Below, in pieces: positions 1-12,769 of a stretch of DNA of 64,000 nt. Numbering within the stretch: position 1 is the stretch's first letter; each line of letters begins with the position of its first letter. The notes under the pieces were generated by a model. The model had not been told where the DNA came from, searched no databases, and saw only the letters and a program-made list of their open reading frames with translations. The DNA is from Hirundichthys speculiger (lineage: Eukaryota; Chordata; Actinopteri; Beloniformes; Exocoetidae), in NCBI GenBank assembly GCA_018398805.1, contig JAGFBZ010002379.1, positions 682,001-746,000 of the forward strand, read 5' to 3'. Made by a program: the position numbers and the translations under genes.

Positions 1-117
1 AACACACGGAGGGGAACATGCAAACTTCACACAGAAACTCCACCCTGCCCAGGTTCGAACCAGGAACCTTCTTGCTATGAGAAGCGTGAACCACCGAGTC
101 ATCGTGCTGCCCACAGA
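1..117 (-). repeat. tRNA-derived SINE fragment
   Basis: Read on the minus strand this is a familiar fish SINE head. It has a tRNA-like start (gggcagcacgatgactcgg), a box B-like GGTTCGAACC at about 52-61, then the 'gtggagtttctgtgtgaag' to 'tgcatgttcccc' body. It is cut by the window edge, so the 3' part is missing. Confidence 0.7.
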
Positions 118-255
118 CTGAACAGTTAGTTAAATCACTTAAAGGGATATGCCAAAATTGTTGAAACAAGGCTGTTGGGGCTACATGTAAATACAGACAT
201 TTTGGAGTTATTGTGAAGTTTATGCCCCCCACCCCGCCACACACACACACAAATA

Positions 256-668
256 CACTCACCAGCCACTTTATTAGGTAAACCTGTCCAACTGTTAGTT
301 AACACAAATTTTCTGATGGCTACTTCCAGCAGAATAACGCGTCATGTAATAAAGCACGAATCATCTCAGACTGGTTTCTTGAACAGGACAATGTGTCCAC
401 TGGACTCAAACGGCCTCCACAGAGACCAGATCTCAATCCAACAGAGCACCTTTGGGATGTGGTGGAACGGGAGATTCACATCATGGATGTGCAGCTGACA
501 AATCTGCAGCAGCTGCGTGATGCCATAATGTCAATATGGACCAAACTCTCTGAGGAATGTTTCCAGTACCTTGTTGAATCTATGCCATGAAGGATTAAGG
601 CAGTTCTGAAGGCAAAGGGGTCAAACCCGGTACTAGCAAGGTGGACCTAATAAAGTGGACGGTGAGTG
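256..668 (+). mobile_element. Tc1/mariner-like element, internally deleted
   Basis: Inverted termini CACTCACC..CCACTTTATTAGGT and ACCTAATAAAGTGG..GGTGAGTG are flanked by TA on both sides (254-255 and 669-670). The inside keeps only the C-terminal transposase part: QRPDLNPTEHLWDVVEREI, the region of the last catalytic acidic residue, followed by QQLRDAIMSIW. At 413 bp the element has lost its DNA-binding half and is not autonomous. Confidence 0.85.
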
Positions 669-670
669 TA

Positions 671-2950
671 TATTCATTCCCAAACTGCAGGTATATCACT
701 TTTAATTCATATCAAGCACCACATCATAAATACCTGTTTTAAAATCTATTGTCTGCTATATGCTCTGCTATTCTCACCAAACCTGCTTCTAGAAAGAGGA
801 TGGTGAAATAAGTCATGTTACTTTTGTTCAGGAATGTCACATGTAGGTGCTTTTTTTTTTATTTATTCAAAGCAGTAAGTAGTTTGGCTCCCCTGTAAGT
901 CCCTATTCCCCCCCCCCCCCCCCCCTTTTTCCTTTCTTTTTAAGTTTTGTTATTGCTTCCTGTTTGATGAGGGTAAGGTACAGAACAGTTTGGTTAGACT
1001 ACAGAAAAAAAAAAATTCAGTTAAAAAAAAACGTAAACAATTTCCCAACAGCAAAACAGCCTGATGCCATGGGTCCTGATACTGTCGAGTTACACTGTAT
1101 AAATAATTTTGATTTAGTCTGAGATTGTTCACCCGTTGGTTCCTATTGGTTCCAGCTGCTCTGCTATTTTGTGTTTGCCATTCTCTCGATCAGAGATGTT
1201 TAGTTGAAAGTGGGCTCGTTCTGGTGCTGTTTTACAAAAGTGATACAAATATTCAGATGAATCACACACATCAGCTGTAATTGCTCTGGGTACATTACTC
1301 ATCACATTTCAAATATCTTCTCTCTATGCAACAACTGATAACTGAAGCTTTATATAAACTGGGACTCACACTGTCATTGTTGACTTTGCTTGTGTTATTG
1401 CATACTTTGATGGGAGTCTTGTCGATGTGAAATTGTACCCACACCACCCATAAAGATGTTTTCTTGTGTTGCCTCAGCCCTCCCATGTCCTTCCGTTTGT
1501 TGGCTGTTGTCTCTCCTCAGCCAGCCAGCACAGGCTGCTCCTGTTGTGATGTGACTTTTCCATCCAGCTCAGTCTGAGAAGGACTCGTCTTGCTCTTTCA
1601 CAACATCTCCTGGCTCTGCCATTGAGGATGTTTTTTTAAATGCAGTGATTAATAAGACCAAATAAAATATTACCTTGGAAGCCTCAAGAAGAAACAACAT
1701 TCAACATTTTCCATGTACATATCTCTTTGCTGTAAATGGCTTTTCAAGATGAGATGATGTCCTTTTATTTATTTATTTTTTTAATCGAGATTTAGTGGTA
1801 CCATTCACAGGCCAAGAAAGGAGGAGAGCGTTTTGTATTCTCAGTCCCTACATGTAGATTTATATGACATCAGATGGCAGTGATTTATAACTGTTTATAT
1901 GTTCATCTTTGTGTTTATATTGTTTGCACAATGATCGTTTTGCAGGTCTGTGGAAAGTGTTTGCCAGCATGCACAGAATGCACAGTTGTGTTTCTCTTTA
2001 TTCCACAGCTGAAAATGCTTTTCTTTTTGTGCCTGAAGTGCTTATCAATGGCAGTTAAGTGACAATTAACATCAGTTATGGGCACAAGAACTGGATTGAT
2101 TACGTTCCCTTGCTCAAAACTAACAACTGTAAATTCTGTTTTCTGTCTTTTCTCCTTAGTTTTTGGCACAAAGGCAGAATGTTTAAACTTCAAACAGTAA
2201 AGAAATATGGGGGTGAATATCAGAGACACATTCTAATAGAGACTTATCTCATGTCACATCTCAGAAGAGACAGATATGTAAAAATTACTAAGCTGTAGGC
2301 ACATTTAGTTTTATCCAGTGTTAAGTTTTTTTTTGACATGAACAAAATCATATGTCATGAGTAATTTTAGCCAGCTTGTGGTTGGCTGACTTACCCTACA
2401 CCATCTGAGCTTTTGCTTTTCTGCTTATGTGGTGATCTAACAGTTAAAACTAATGGTAATAATTATTTGCAATTACTCAGTGTTTACAGATATCAGGTGG
2501 CCAAACGTGATTGGCTTTGAAGGCTCGCAGATGCTGAGAGGCACTCTTCAATAACGCAGAGTCACGTGGAGATGAATTCCAAGCAAGTAACGCACATATT
2601 CCACAATGTTCTAACACTAAGAGCAACACAGAATAAGTCACATTTTCTCAGGTCCATAAATGAGATGAGACAAAGGTGTAATAAGTGCCAACTGTTTCTA
2701 TGACACGTGCATACTGAAGGATACTGAAGCATGTCTGCTTTATGTCAAGTAACTACTAGTCATATTTCATTTTGTAATGTGTTCATAATTGAAGTTATTA
2801 TGGTGACTTCTTTGTTTCTTCAGTGTGCACAACATTTGAGGTAACTTCCCATCAAAACCACCAAAAGCTTGAGCCTCAATTAACAGCTTTGGGCAGTTTA
2901 AATATGTATAATTACTAATGAAGTATGCTGTGTCTTTTTGAGCCAGTCCC
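671..2950. other. Intergenic stretch without a recognisable gene
   Basis: Short ORFs occur on both strands but none shows a domain, signal peptide or splice-supported homology. A run of 18 C at 908-925 and A/T tracts are the only marked structures. Confidence 0.5.
908..925. repeat. Poly-C homopolymer
   Basis: Eighteen consecutive C on the plus strand. A run of this length tends to be unstable and error-prone to sequence, and the G-rich complement can form four-stranded structures. Confidence 0.9.
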
Positions 2951-3092
2951 AAGCCTAGATCAATGCAGAAGGATTGTGCCAGGAAGTGCATCCAACGTAA
3001 AACCTACGCCAAACTAACCATCCAATAGCCCCATACTGGATCGGTTGAGGCCCAGTTTAACAATGACAGCCATCGGTGCTGTTGACCTACAG

Positions 3093-4284
3093 CAGTAGTC
3101 CTTTTTTGAACAAACACCCCCCTGAGTCATCATGATGCTCTTAACCCCCCGAAAAAAGAAGAGAAAAAAAATTAAAAATGTGCGTTTGTAGGTAAGCATG
3201 GACTTTAATTTGTGGAAATGGAAATAAAGGAAATAACATGGAAATAATATTAATCTTTCTACAGAGAGAAAGGTCACACTGCCTTTTATGATTTTTTATT
3301 TTAAATTCATCACAACATTTGTAAATAAATTCATGGAGCAAAGAAAAAATACCAAAACAGCAGAATTTGTTGAAAATCTGTTTTATGGATAGGCTAACTG
3401 AAGATGCCAACAACATCATGCGCACTTCACGTGAACAGCGGTGAATTAACTAATCAAAACTCGGAACCATTCGTGCGTCAAATAATGCACCTTAAACATT
3501 TCAAACGGTCATTTTAGGAGTAGGCCACGGACAAGGCATGGCCTGGCAACGAGGAAAAAAGAAGAAAAACTATTTACAAAAGGGAACGACTGCTGCTCTT
3601 CATTTTTAGTGGGAGCCCTGGCTGCTGCCAGCTTTTTCACACACATCGCCGTGAGCTTCAGCCTGAGTGCACCAGAGCTCACGAGGTTCAGACAATTTCT
3701 GTATTTTGTCTGCATGTGGAGAGCTCGGCTGAATCCCTGTTCAGTAAGCTGAGTCTTTGGATGCCTTGTCTGGATGTTTTTTAGAAGGATGCTCCTGTAA
3801 TCGTGACGGCTTGATGGCTTCATTGGAGAACAGCTGCTCACATAGCAGCACATCTATAGATGTACGTTGCTCGGTGATGGAATAAATCCATAATTTATGT
3901 AATTAGCATTGTACTGCCAGCACTTTTTCTTGTTTCCCACCATTTTTAATTGTACTGTAAATGTTTTGTTTATGGGCGTTACTATGGCGAACGATCCCGC
4001 TCAGTTCGTCTGATTGTGACGTAGAGAGAAGAGGAAATTTTACCGGGTCATGGAAGCAGCAGACTCGGGGTTTTGGTCTCAGACAGCAGCTTTATTTTTT
4101 GAAAGGAAATCTGAGCACAACATTTTATTGAAATGTATTTTATTTTATTGAAACATTTTATTGAAACATAAATAAATCTTGAGAAACCGTGGTTACCCCC
4201 CTCTCAGCCCTGACGTTTCCAGCGCCCCCCTAAAGGTTCAGAAAGCCCCCTGGGGGGCGGTACCGCCACCGTCAAGAAACCCTA
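3093..4284 (-). mobile_element. hAT-family transposon remnant nested in the LINE
   Basis: The element is bounded by a perfect 8-bp direct repeat, acctacag (3,085-3,092 and 4,285-4,292), the target duplication length of hAT. On the minus strand, 3,509-3,853 codes the typical end of a hAT transposase: EQGFSRALHMQTKYRNCLN, then ALRLKLT, like the K-T-K-x-R-N-R-L dimerisation motif. The ends are C-rich/G-rich with weak terminal inversion. Only the C-terminal transposase part is recognisable, so the element is not active. Confidence 0.8.
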
Positions 4285-5556
4285 ACCTACAGGGTGCCAA
4301 AAGCAAGAGACCAGGGTTGAGAGTAGGGACTGTGAATGTTGGAATATGACAGGAAAAACTAGGGAGTTGGTTAATATGATGCAGAGGAGGAAGATGGATA
4401 TTCTGTGTGTTCGGGAGACCAGGTGGAAAGCTAGCAGAGCTAGAAGCTTAGGACCAGGGTTCAAGCTGTTTTATCATGGTGTTTTTGGGAAGAGAAATGG
4501 AGTTGGAGTTATCTTGAGGGAGGAGCTTGTTGCATTTTGGAGCTGAAAAGAGTGTCAGATAGAGTGATGAGTCTGAAGCTTGAAACTGAAAGTGAGATGT
4601 TCAGTGTTGTCCAGGTAGGATGTGCGTTAGAACTGAAGGAGAATTCTGAGGTGAGGTGGATGAAGTGATGCTGACTATCCTGAGAAATGAAAGAGTAGCG
4701 CTTAGTCTAGGCAAGAACATAGGGGTACTTCCAGATGACTGAATGACTACAGCTAATTTGATCAGGGAGAGAGAGATAAGAGGGCACTTGGTGTGTCATG
4801 TGGCAGGAAAACAGACAAGGAGACTTGGTGGTGGAATGAGGAAGTACAGGAGTATGTACAGAGAAAGAGGTTAGCTAAGAAGAAGTGGGACACTGAGAGG
4901 ACTAAAGAGAGTAGACAGGAGCACAGGGAAATAGAGCGTAAGGTGAAGGTAGAGGTGGCAAAGGCCAAAGAAGGGTGTCAGATGATTTGTATGCTACGTT
5001 GGACAGCAAGGAGGAAGAGGCTGAAGAGGCAGAGAGACAGAGATGGGAAGAACATACAGCAGACCAGGATGATTAAAGATAGAGATGGACATGTATGGAA
5101 GTGTGATGAGGAGATGGAAAAAAGTACTCTGAAGAGTTGATGAATGAGGAAAATAAAAGAGAGGGAAGAGTAGAAGAGGTGACCATTGTGGACCAGGAGG
5201 TAGCAAAGATTAGCATGGCTGAAGTGAGGAAGATATTGAAGAAGATGAAGAGTGGAAAAGCAGTTGAACCTGATGAAATACCTGTGGAGGTATGGAAGAG
5301 TCTCGGAGAGTTGGGAGTAGTTTTTGACTAGAACATTCAAGAAGATCTTAGACAGTGAGAGGATGCTTGAGGAATGGAGGCAAAGTGTGCTGGTGATGAT
5401 TTTAAGAACAAGGGAGACGTGCAGAGTTGTGGCAACTGCAGAGGAATGAAGCTGATGAGCCACGCAAAGAAGTTAACAGTGGAAGCTAGTCTAAGGACAG
5501 AAATGAACATTAGTGAACAGCAGTATGGTTTCATGCCAAAAAAGAGTACAACAGCT

Positions 5557-6264
5557 CAGAGGGGATTCCTCTGAGACTGCAAGGGAAGCTGAGCTTTGCC
5601 TGCCTCCATGCCCTATAATGTCAAAAAAACAAATGACCTAATATGTGCAGTTGTGTTAACATTTCATTGACTATAAATGTGTTAGTACACGTTAAACATG
5701 GAGACATGTTGATTCAGAATCAGCCACTTCTTCACAAGTAAAGTAGTTAACTTGTCCGTACATTCCCATACCGCTTTCTGGTCAATCCATTTCCCCATAG
5801 AAGCTGAGAGCCTCTGGAACTGCCTGGAGCATTTTTTTCAGTGCTGCCCAACTGGGCATTGGCTTAAATGCCAATGTTATCCCGCCCCCTGGACTCTCAG
5901 CGTCTCTGGGAGTGAATGGAGCTGTGGGTTGGCCTCGGGACGCTGATCAGTCCGCATGGTGATTGGAGGAAAAGCGGAATGCAGTTTTGACTGACAGGTT
6001 TCCGAGATATATATACAGTCACGTCTCATTCGCGATTTTAGTCTATCTCAGATTTTGCATGCAAAGTCGAATGACAAGCAGCAACCATTTCTTGGCATTT
6101 CTACAGCAAAATACTTCATTTCTTACACTGCAAATAAATCACACTCACTGTATAATCTTTATATTATCTTTCTCTTTATATTTACATATAAATAAATTGA
6201 TTCTTTTTTATGAAGTATTCCAGCTATGAGCTTCCCCTGTTTGAAAGACCAGAAATCTCCACTG
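5557..6264. mobile_element. Non-autonomous hAT-like insertion inside the LINE reverse transcriptase
   Basis: The LINE coding sequence breaks after KKSTT and resumes with the expected FALRML. The inserted 708 bp has hAT-like ends (cagaggggattcct, and on the other strand cagtggagatttct), with flanking octamers caacagct and ctacagat that agree at 6 of 8 positions. I see no transposase. It holds a G+C-richer core (about 5,780-5,960) and an AT-rich right part. Confidence 0.65.
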
Positions 6265-7189
6265 CTACAGATATAATATTTGCTTTGAGGATGCTGATAG
6301 AGAAGGACAGAGTGCATTGTTTGAGTATGTATGACAGCTGTAAGACAGTGTTGAGTTGTGCCGTAGAGGTGACAGAGGAGTTCAAGGCGGAGGTGGGACT
6401 GCATCAAGGATCAGCTCTGAGCCCCCTCTTGTTTGCTATGGTGATGGACAGACTGAAAGATGAGGTTAGACAGGAATCTCCATGGACTATGATGTTTGCA
6501 GAGGACATTGTGATCTGTAGTGAGAGGAGGGAGCAGGTGGAGGAACATCTAGAGAGGTGGAGGTTTGCCCTGGAAAGGAGACGAATGAAGGTTAGCTGCA
6601 GAAAGACAGAATATGTGTGTGAATGAGAGGAACCCAAGTGGAACAGCGAAGCTACAGGGAGCAGAGGTAAAGGATTTTAAGTACTTAGGGTCAACAGTTC
6701 AGAGGAACAGAGAGTGTGGAAAAGAGGTGAAGAAGTGTGTGCAGGCAGATTGGAGCAGTTGGAGAAAACTGTTTGGTGTGATGTGTGATAAAAGAGTATC
6801 AGCAAGAATTAAAGCAAACATACACAAGACAATAGTGAGACCCACAGTGTTGTATGGCTTAGAGACTGTGGCACTGAGGGAAAAACAGGTGGCAGAGTTG
6901 GAGGTAGCAGAGATTACCGAGGCAGAGAAACCAGACTGAGATGGTTTGGACTTGCACAGAGGAGGGATAGTGAATTTATCGGTAGAAGGATGATGAGGTT
7001 GGAGCTGCCAGGCAGGAGGCCTAGAGGAAGACCAAAGAGGAAATTTATGGATGTAGTGAAGTTTGTTGGTGTGAGAGAAGAGAATGGCGAGGACAGGGTT
7101 AGATGGAGGTGGATGATTTGCTGTGGCGACCCCTGAAGGAGACAGCTGAAAGGAAAAGAAGAAATTCATGTGGAATACTGTATACATAG

Positions 7190-10100
7190 TTCAGTAAATC
7201 ATTTGTTCACATAATTTGTCATCCATTTATATTTATAGGGAGAAGTTAAGGTTGACAACAGAAAAACTCAGATAAAATGCTGGCCATGAAGCACAGTAAG
7301 AGGCATACTCCTTCAGACAAGGAGTCATGGTGGATATTTATTGTGTGCTCAGTTTTACACAGTTAATTATAAAGAACACACCCACAATCAGCTGACTGCA
7401 GTGGGTGTTAAGTTTGTATTGTCAGTCTCAGAAGAGGATGGGGACATAAGTTTTCAAATCTATATATACTTGTGCCCTAATTCTACAATTATTAGATGGA
7501 GAAGAAAAGACAATATTGCTTTTTAGAGTTACATTTTGTAGATGGGAAAGAAATGCAAAGGTAAATGTCTGAACGTGAATCACTGATTACAATCTGTAGT
7601 CGCAAATTAAGTAAAGAATTAACAACAGTGTAGTCCATTGTGAAGTCAATGTCTTTCTGTTTTTGCAGCCGATTGTCACATTTCTTTTTAAAGTCTGTTT
7701 TGGACTGATAAGTTGCACCGGAGCCCTTTGCTAACCTTACTGATGATGATGGAATCCTTGAACTCAGCAATAATGGCCACCGTATCGGAAAGTTAACATG
7801 GAAAGAAATAACTTCCAAAACAATAAACCTGTCAATTGTAAGATGCTCCTGCCAAGTTTGTGTTTTGATTATCAAGAAAAGCCGCTTTTGGGACCGGCTT
7901 CCACTGGCATGGATTTTCCGATGATGTATATGTATCTGCTACAGATGTAGAGCACAATAATGAAGTAATGTGAAGTAATATAAAATTTGAGAAACTTGGC
8001 ATGGGAAGGGAGCGGTTGAGGTGATTAAATGAATCTTAAATGCCCAAGATCTGGAAGACATTACTATATGAGTTGAGCATAAGATAGTTAAGTATCCAGT
8101 GATGCTAGTTTCACTTTACATCTTGGAAGTGACTAATTTTAGACTCATCAGATTAAGCTTCAGTATGCCACATTTATCCCAAAGTGTTCCAAGTATTTCT
8201 TCAATCTCTCTTTAGCTACCAATGGGAGAAAAGATGCTTTCCAAAAGCAAGATCGGAAAATTGATACCAGTGCTGTATCTGTTGTTAATCAAAGAATAAT
8301 GTCTGGAGGGAGAAGAAAGCTCCTGATAGTTGAGTATATGTCAAAGGTTTTTAACACGGTGGGTTTTGTGCAGTTTAAATGAACAAATGTAAAGATGTAG
8401 TTTATTAAACTGTAGTGCAGGTGGATTTTATTTCCCTGTTCCAAAGACATTCTAGGCAAGAATATATTCTTTTTATATTACTTTTTGTACATAAAAATCT
8501 AGAACTTACATGGTTTATCACCAATTGAATCTTTCTTTGCAACCTTTATCAGAGTTCAGGAGAAGTCAGAACAACCTCAGCTCTGTGTCACTGGGTACTG
8601 TGCTTTCTTGGAGACAGAAAATCAATAACGTTGCATCACAGCTTTTGATCCTTCAACTTCTAAGAGGTAAACCGTGTTGTACAACAATGCAGCGAACAGC
8701 ATCGCCTTACCCAACACTTCAAAAACGTTTGAAATACTTCAGAGGAACAATAAACATCTGTGAACTAACAAGGCTGGGGACAGCCCAGAATGCTGGCATT
8801 GAAGCTTCAGAATGAGACTCCACAACAGTCTGTGATGGGAGTTCAGATCGAACACATTACAAGGAGGTTGGAGGAGATTTACATCAATGGTTCCACTAAA
8901 ATGTGAACTTGTGACCTGTATGTAATGCATTCATATTCACAAAAAATATCTATTATATGCCTGCTTTTCGACTTGTATTGTCTTAATGACCTGCAGAGTC
9001 CACATGCTTAGTTTTCTCTCATTTGCATCAGTGCTGAGCTTCTAATGCAGCAAAGCAATTGTGACCAATATTGTTGCATGGCTGAATGTGAAATATCTGT
9101 ATTACAAAGTTAACAAAAACAGGCAAAGTATATGTCATTGAGTGTACAGTAAAGCTTGTACAAAAGAATTTAACATTCAGGGATTTTATCTGAAAGTTGA
9201 AAGAATGGCGGATTCACTCTCTGCAGTGACTACAGCCTTTGTTGTCTCACCCACATAAGCTTGCAGTGATCTGAAGTTTATTTCAAACCCACTGATCTTG
9301 TAAATGCTTACTTTATTGTCCTGCCAGTATTAGCACCAGTGGGAAGAATGGACACAAGCTTCATTATAGTCTGCCAACAAGACTCAGGTATTGCTTCCTT
9401 TTTGGCTGAGCAACCAAGTGTGAATTGAAATTAATGTTCTTTTTTTTGAACCAGTTGGGCTACAAGAAGCTTAATTACCTTTACCAAAAGGTTTCAGTAC
9501 TTTTTCTGTTTCCTTTTCTTTTCCTTTTTGTCAAGACCTTTAATCTCTCATCATCCAGTCAAAGAAGAATCACCTGTATTGGCTCTCAGGATGTCAAGAA
9601 ACGGCTGTGGAGCAGAAGTGAATAGCAGCAGATGGACAACCGCTCTGTGACAGTTTTCAAGTCAAGAGCCTCTGTCTAGTCCTTTTGATGCCTCTTTGTC
9701 AGATCTACTGATCTAATGTTAAGCTGTAGATGATAATGGAGATGGTAGCCGGCAAGCCAAACCCAGAGCAACAATTGCTCATAATCCGGATTCCACTTTT
9801 CCTTGTTTTTTTTGAGCTTATAAAAGACAAAGTTATCTGGAAGCTACTGGATTAGGAAGGATTTGCTCAAATAATTGAAGGACCCCCTGCCTGAATGTGT
9901 GGTGTATGTAGACACTCGCACGTTTTTTAAGGAAGCAAGTTGGTGTACTTTGTTGCCTGTCTATATAACGACTTAAGGAAAAAAAAGTTCAGTGTACATC
10001 AGACCTCACGCACAGAGAACACGGTCAGCAGTAATCACCGTGAATGTTTAATGGTAAGAAAATATCCTGGTCTCCTGGAGGGAATGATGTTTGAAATCAT

Positions 10101-12760
10101 TCCTGCTTTTCCAGCTCTGTTTCCATACTGGTCGGTCATTTTGGACAACCATGTCATAAAATGAATTTAGCTGCTGACAGAATTGGGATGTGGAGCAGGA
10201 CTTTCTGTCAGCCTGACCTGATTATCTGGAAATTGGTTTGCTTTAAAAATGTATCCTTATTTTACTGCTCTCGGCTGTGGTATGTGCGTGTGGGCAATAC
10301 ATAAAATAACAGGTCTTTGTGTTTGATAAGGAATTCTCCCTTTACAGGAAGAAGCAGAATTTACAGACTCTGAAGCTAAATCATGTCTCAAGTCTCATTT
10401 CTAAAGCTCTCTGTCACCATTTTGTGTTCTTTTTTTTCTTTCCTATTTCATCACAAATGGAAATGAAACATTGAGGTTCATATTTCTGTGTAGCAGAGCA
10501 CGTTTAAGAAACAGAGAAAACAAAAGTCTGACCACAGCAAAGAAAGACAAGGATTTTGCGCTTCCCTCCTGCAGAGTTTTCCTGGACTTACATGTGTGAC
10601 CCTTCACTGTGCCAACACTTTGAAATAATTGCAGGGCACAGCAGGCTGAGCTCATAACTTACTTTTACAATGAGCTCATAGCAGTGAATAAAAAGGGCCT
10701 CTGCCTTTATCCAAGCCTAATTGGAAGAATAGTGAGCTGAGAGCAAAACAACTGGGCCTCTGTCATTGCATCCTGGATATTATGTAATCTTAGAGTTTGG
10801 TAAATATTATGTCTCTGAGCAGCTGAATATTCCCACATTTTTATTTTCATACCATTCTTTTTTGGATGGAGAAATTGTTCAGATAATTCTCTGTCTGTCT
10901 GTTTAGGACTCCCGTTTGTTCAGTCTGGTATTGCCACTCCCTCTGATCCACCACTGAGGGTATATGATGTCGACTTGATTTTATCCAGGCTCCAGCCAGT
11001 TTGGCTTCTCTTCCAAACACATAGCAATTTTTCTTTACTCAGCCATCTTTCTGTTCTTTTGTCAAAGAAGAGAAGCAAAAAAAAAAAACAGAAAAATGAC
11101 AGATTCAGATTCAGTTTCATAACAGATAGAACAGTAATTTTACTTTTCCCCAATGAATGTTCTTTATAAATTGTCACTCTTTAAAAAACAAAAAATAGTT
11201 TCTACATTTTTCCAGACTGCTAGTGTGCCATTTGAAAACATGCCTGTGATCTGCCTTGGTAAGTTTCCTTGACATGATTGTTAGCAACTCATGGGAAAAA
11301 TATCACGGATGTCAAGCAAGTGTTATAACTGAACTGTCTTTCCAGTTGGCCTGCAGAGCAAAATTTACTGGTGGAGGAAAGAGTAAGAAGCATCAAACTG
11401 TGAACCCCAGAGTTAGGAGTCACTGAGAAAAAACTCTCTCTAAAGAAGAAGAAAAAAAACTGAACGGAGATTTCTCATGAGAAAACATATAACTTTACCT
11501 TAAGCAGAGAACATGTGCTTTACTACTCAGCTCCAAATCTACTGTATTTCTGAGGAAACTATTGTGTCATCAAATAAACATACAAACATGCATGGGTCTT
11601 ATAAAATATTGTGCAATATTTTGTCAGAGACCCAGTCTTGATTTTATTTCCCTCAAAGCAGAACAAAATGACTTTATTGTCATCATATCATTATAAATTA
11701 TCTGTTTCAACTGCCTTAAAACAGAACATTTGATTGTTATTTAAGGCATTATTATTGGGCTCTCAGGCTCATCTGGGCCTGCTGTCAGATGGTCTGATGG
11801 CACGTTCTTCTGCAAGAGCTGCGGATCACTTTACACTATGTCACATATAAACAATCAATTGAGGCTAACTCACAGAGCAAGTTGAGTGTTGCACATTTTG
11901 CACAGTGAGCATCATGGCAGAGGTGACTAAGAAACCAAAGAAAGCAATGAGAGAAGACTCGAGAGAGTGAAAATGAGTGAGTGATTGAGCAAGAGCCCGA
12001 AGAAGAGTAAAATCTTGAACACGTTTTCACACAGTAGCGAGAGCTAAAAGAGAAGACAGGATGCCAGCTGAAAGCAGACCTCTCCTTGTTGTTGTAGAAC
12101 AAGTAAGTTTGCCTACAAACATATCAGCAGATATTCAATTCTGTATTTCTTGGCTTCTTCAGGCATGTTGAGAAAGCAAAGTTGGTGACAGTTATTCATC
12201 AGACCTTTATCCACTAGAAACACACAGTGTTTCATCTTGCGTATCCAACAAACAGTAACATTAGTTATTCAGTTATTAGCTGCTGTAACCAGCAGCAATG
12301 ATAAATTGGTTAGGGGAAACGTGTTTTGCATGTCGCTGTTTTAGAATGCCAAACTTGCTAATACCGATGTGGGCTGTGTGAAAAACAGCTAAAAAAGGGA
12401 GACAGATTGAAATGCCAGTAAATGCACATTTACATTTTCACAGAACCTTCTATAAGTTTGAATACTGTACGTGTTTTGCAAGAATGCTGTAGAAATCCAA
12501 GGATGTATCACTGTCTGGCATTGCAATATTCTCTATTTATGTTAACATGCTTGTTATGCTGTCACAAAATTGCACAATGATATTTGTGCAAAAGTCTTAT
12601 TATTTCACCTGGTTAGTCAACATCTTAGGTTTTCCTCAGGTTGCCTTCCTCCCTGGTTCTTTTTTTACCAGTGTTGTGCCTATAAGGTGCTCAAAATAAC
12701 TTGGTATCTTAAAGCCTCACATGGTGCACCAATTATGTTGTGCATATAACGTGCTTGTTT
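7190..12760. other. Intergenic stretch without a recognisable gene
   Basis: I read both strands and found only short ORFs with no family resemblance or consistent splice pattern. A run of short open stretches at 7,490-8,900 could be a decayed gene or old transposon, but no motif supports this. Confidence 0.45.
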
Positions 12761-12769
12761 AGTTGTGAA

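Larger units (their letters stand above)
2950..7170 (+). mobile_element. RTE-like LINE, broken by two hAT insertions
   Basis: An APE-type non-LTR retrotransposon. Fragments in order: a non-coding leader (2,950-3,092); an endonuclease part (4,347-4,720: ELVNMMQRRKMDILCVRETR, then GVGVILREELV); RT fragments (5,137-5,556, including QQYGFMPKKSTT); and the rest of RT plus thumb (6,265-6,950: FALRMLIEKD, GLHQGSALSPLLFAMVMD, KYLGSTVQ). The tail is 'gctgtggcgacccctgaagg'. The catalytic FADD box has become FAED at 6,495-6,506. Many stops and frame changes show it is dead. The 5' boundary is approximate. Confidence 0.8.

Noticed and set aside
4978..5463. 161-codon minus-strand ORF, Leu/Ser rich
   Set aside because: It is the reverse complement of purine-rich LINE coding sequence, a common artefact.
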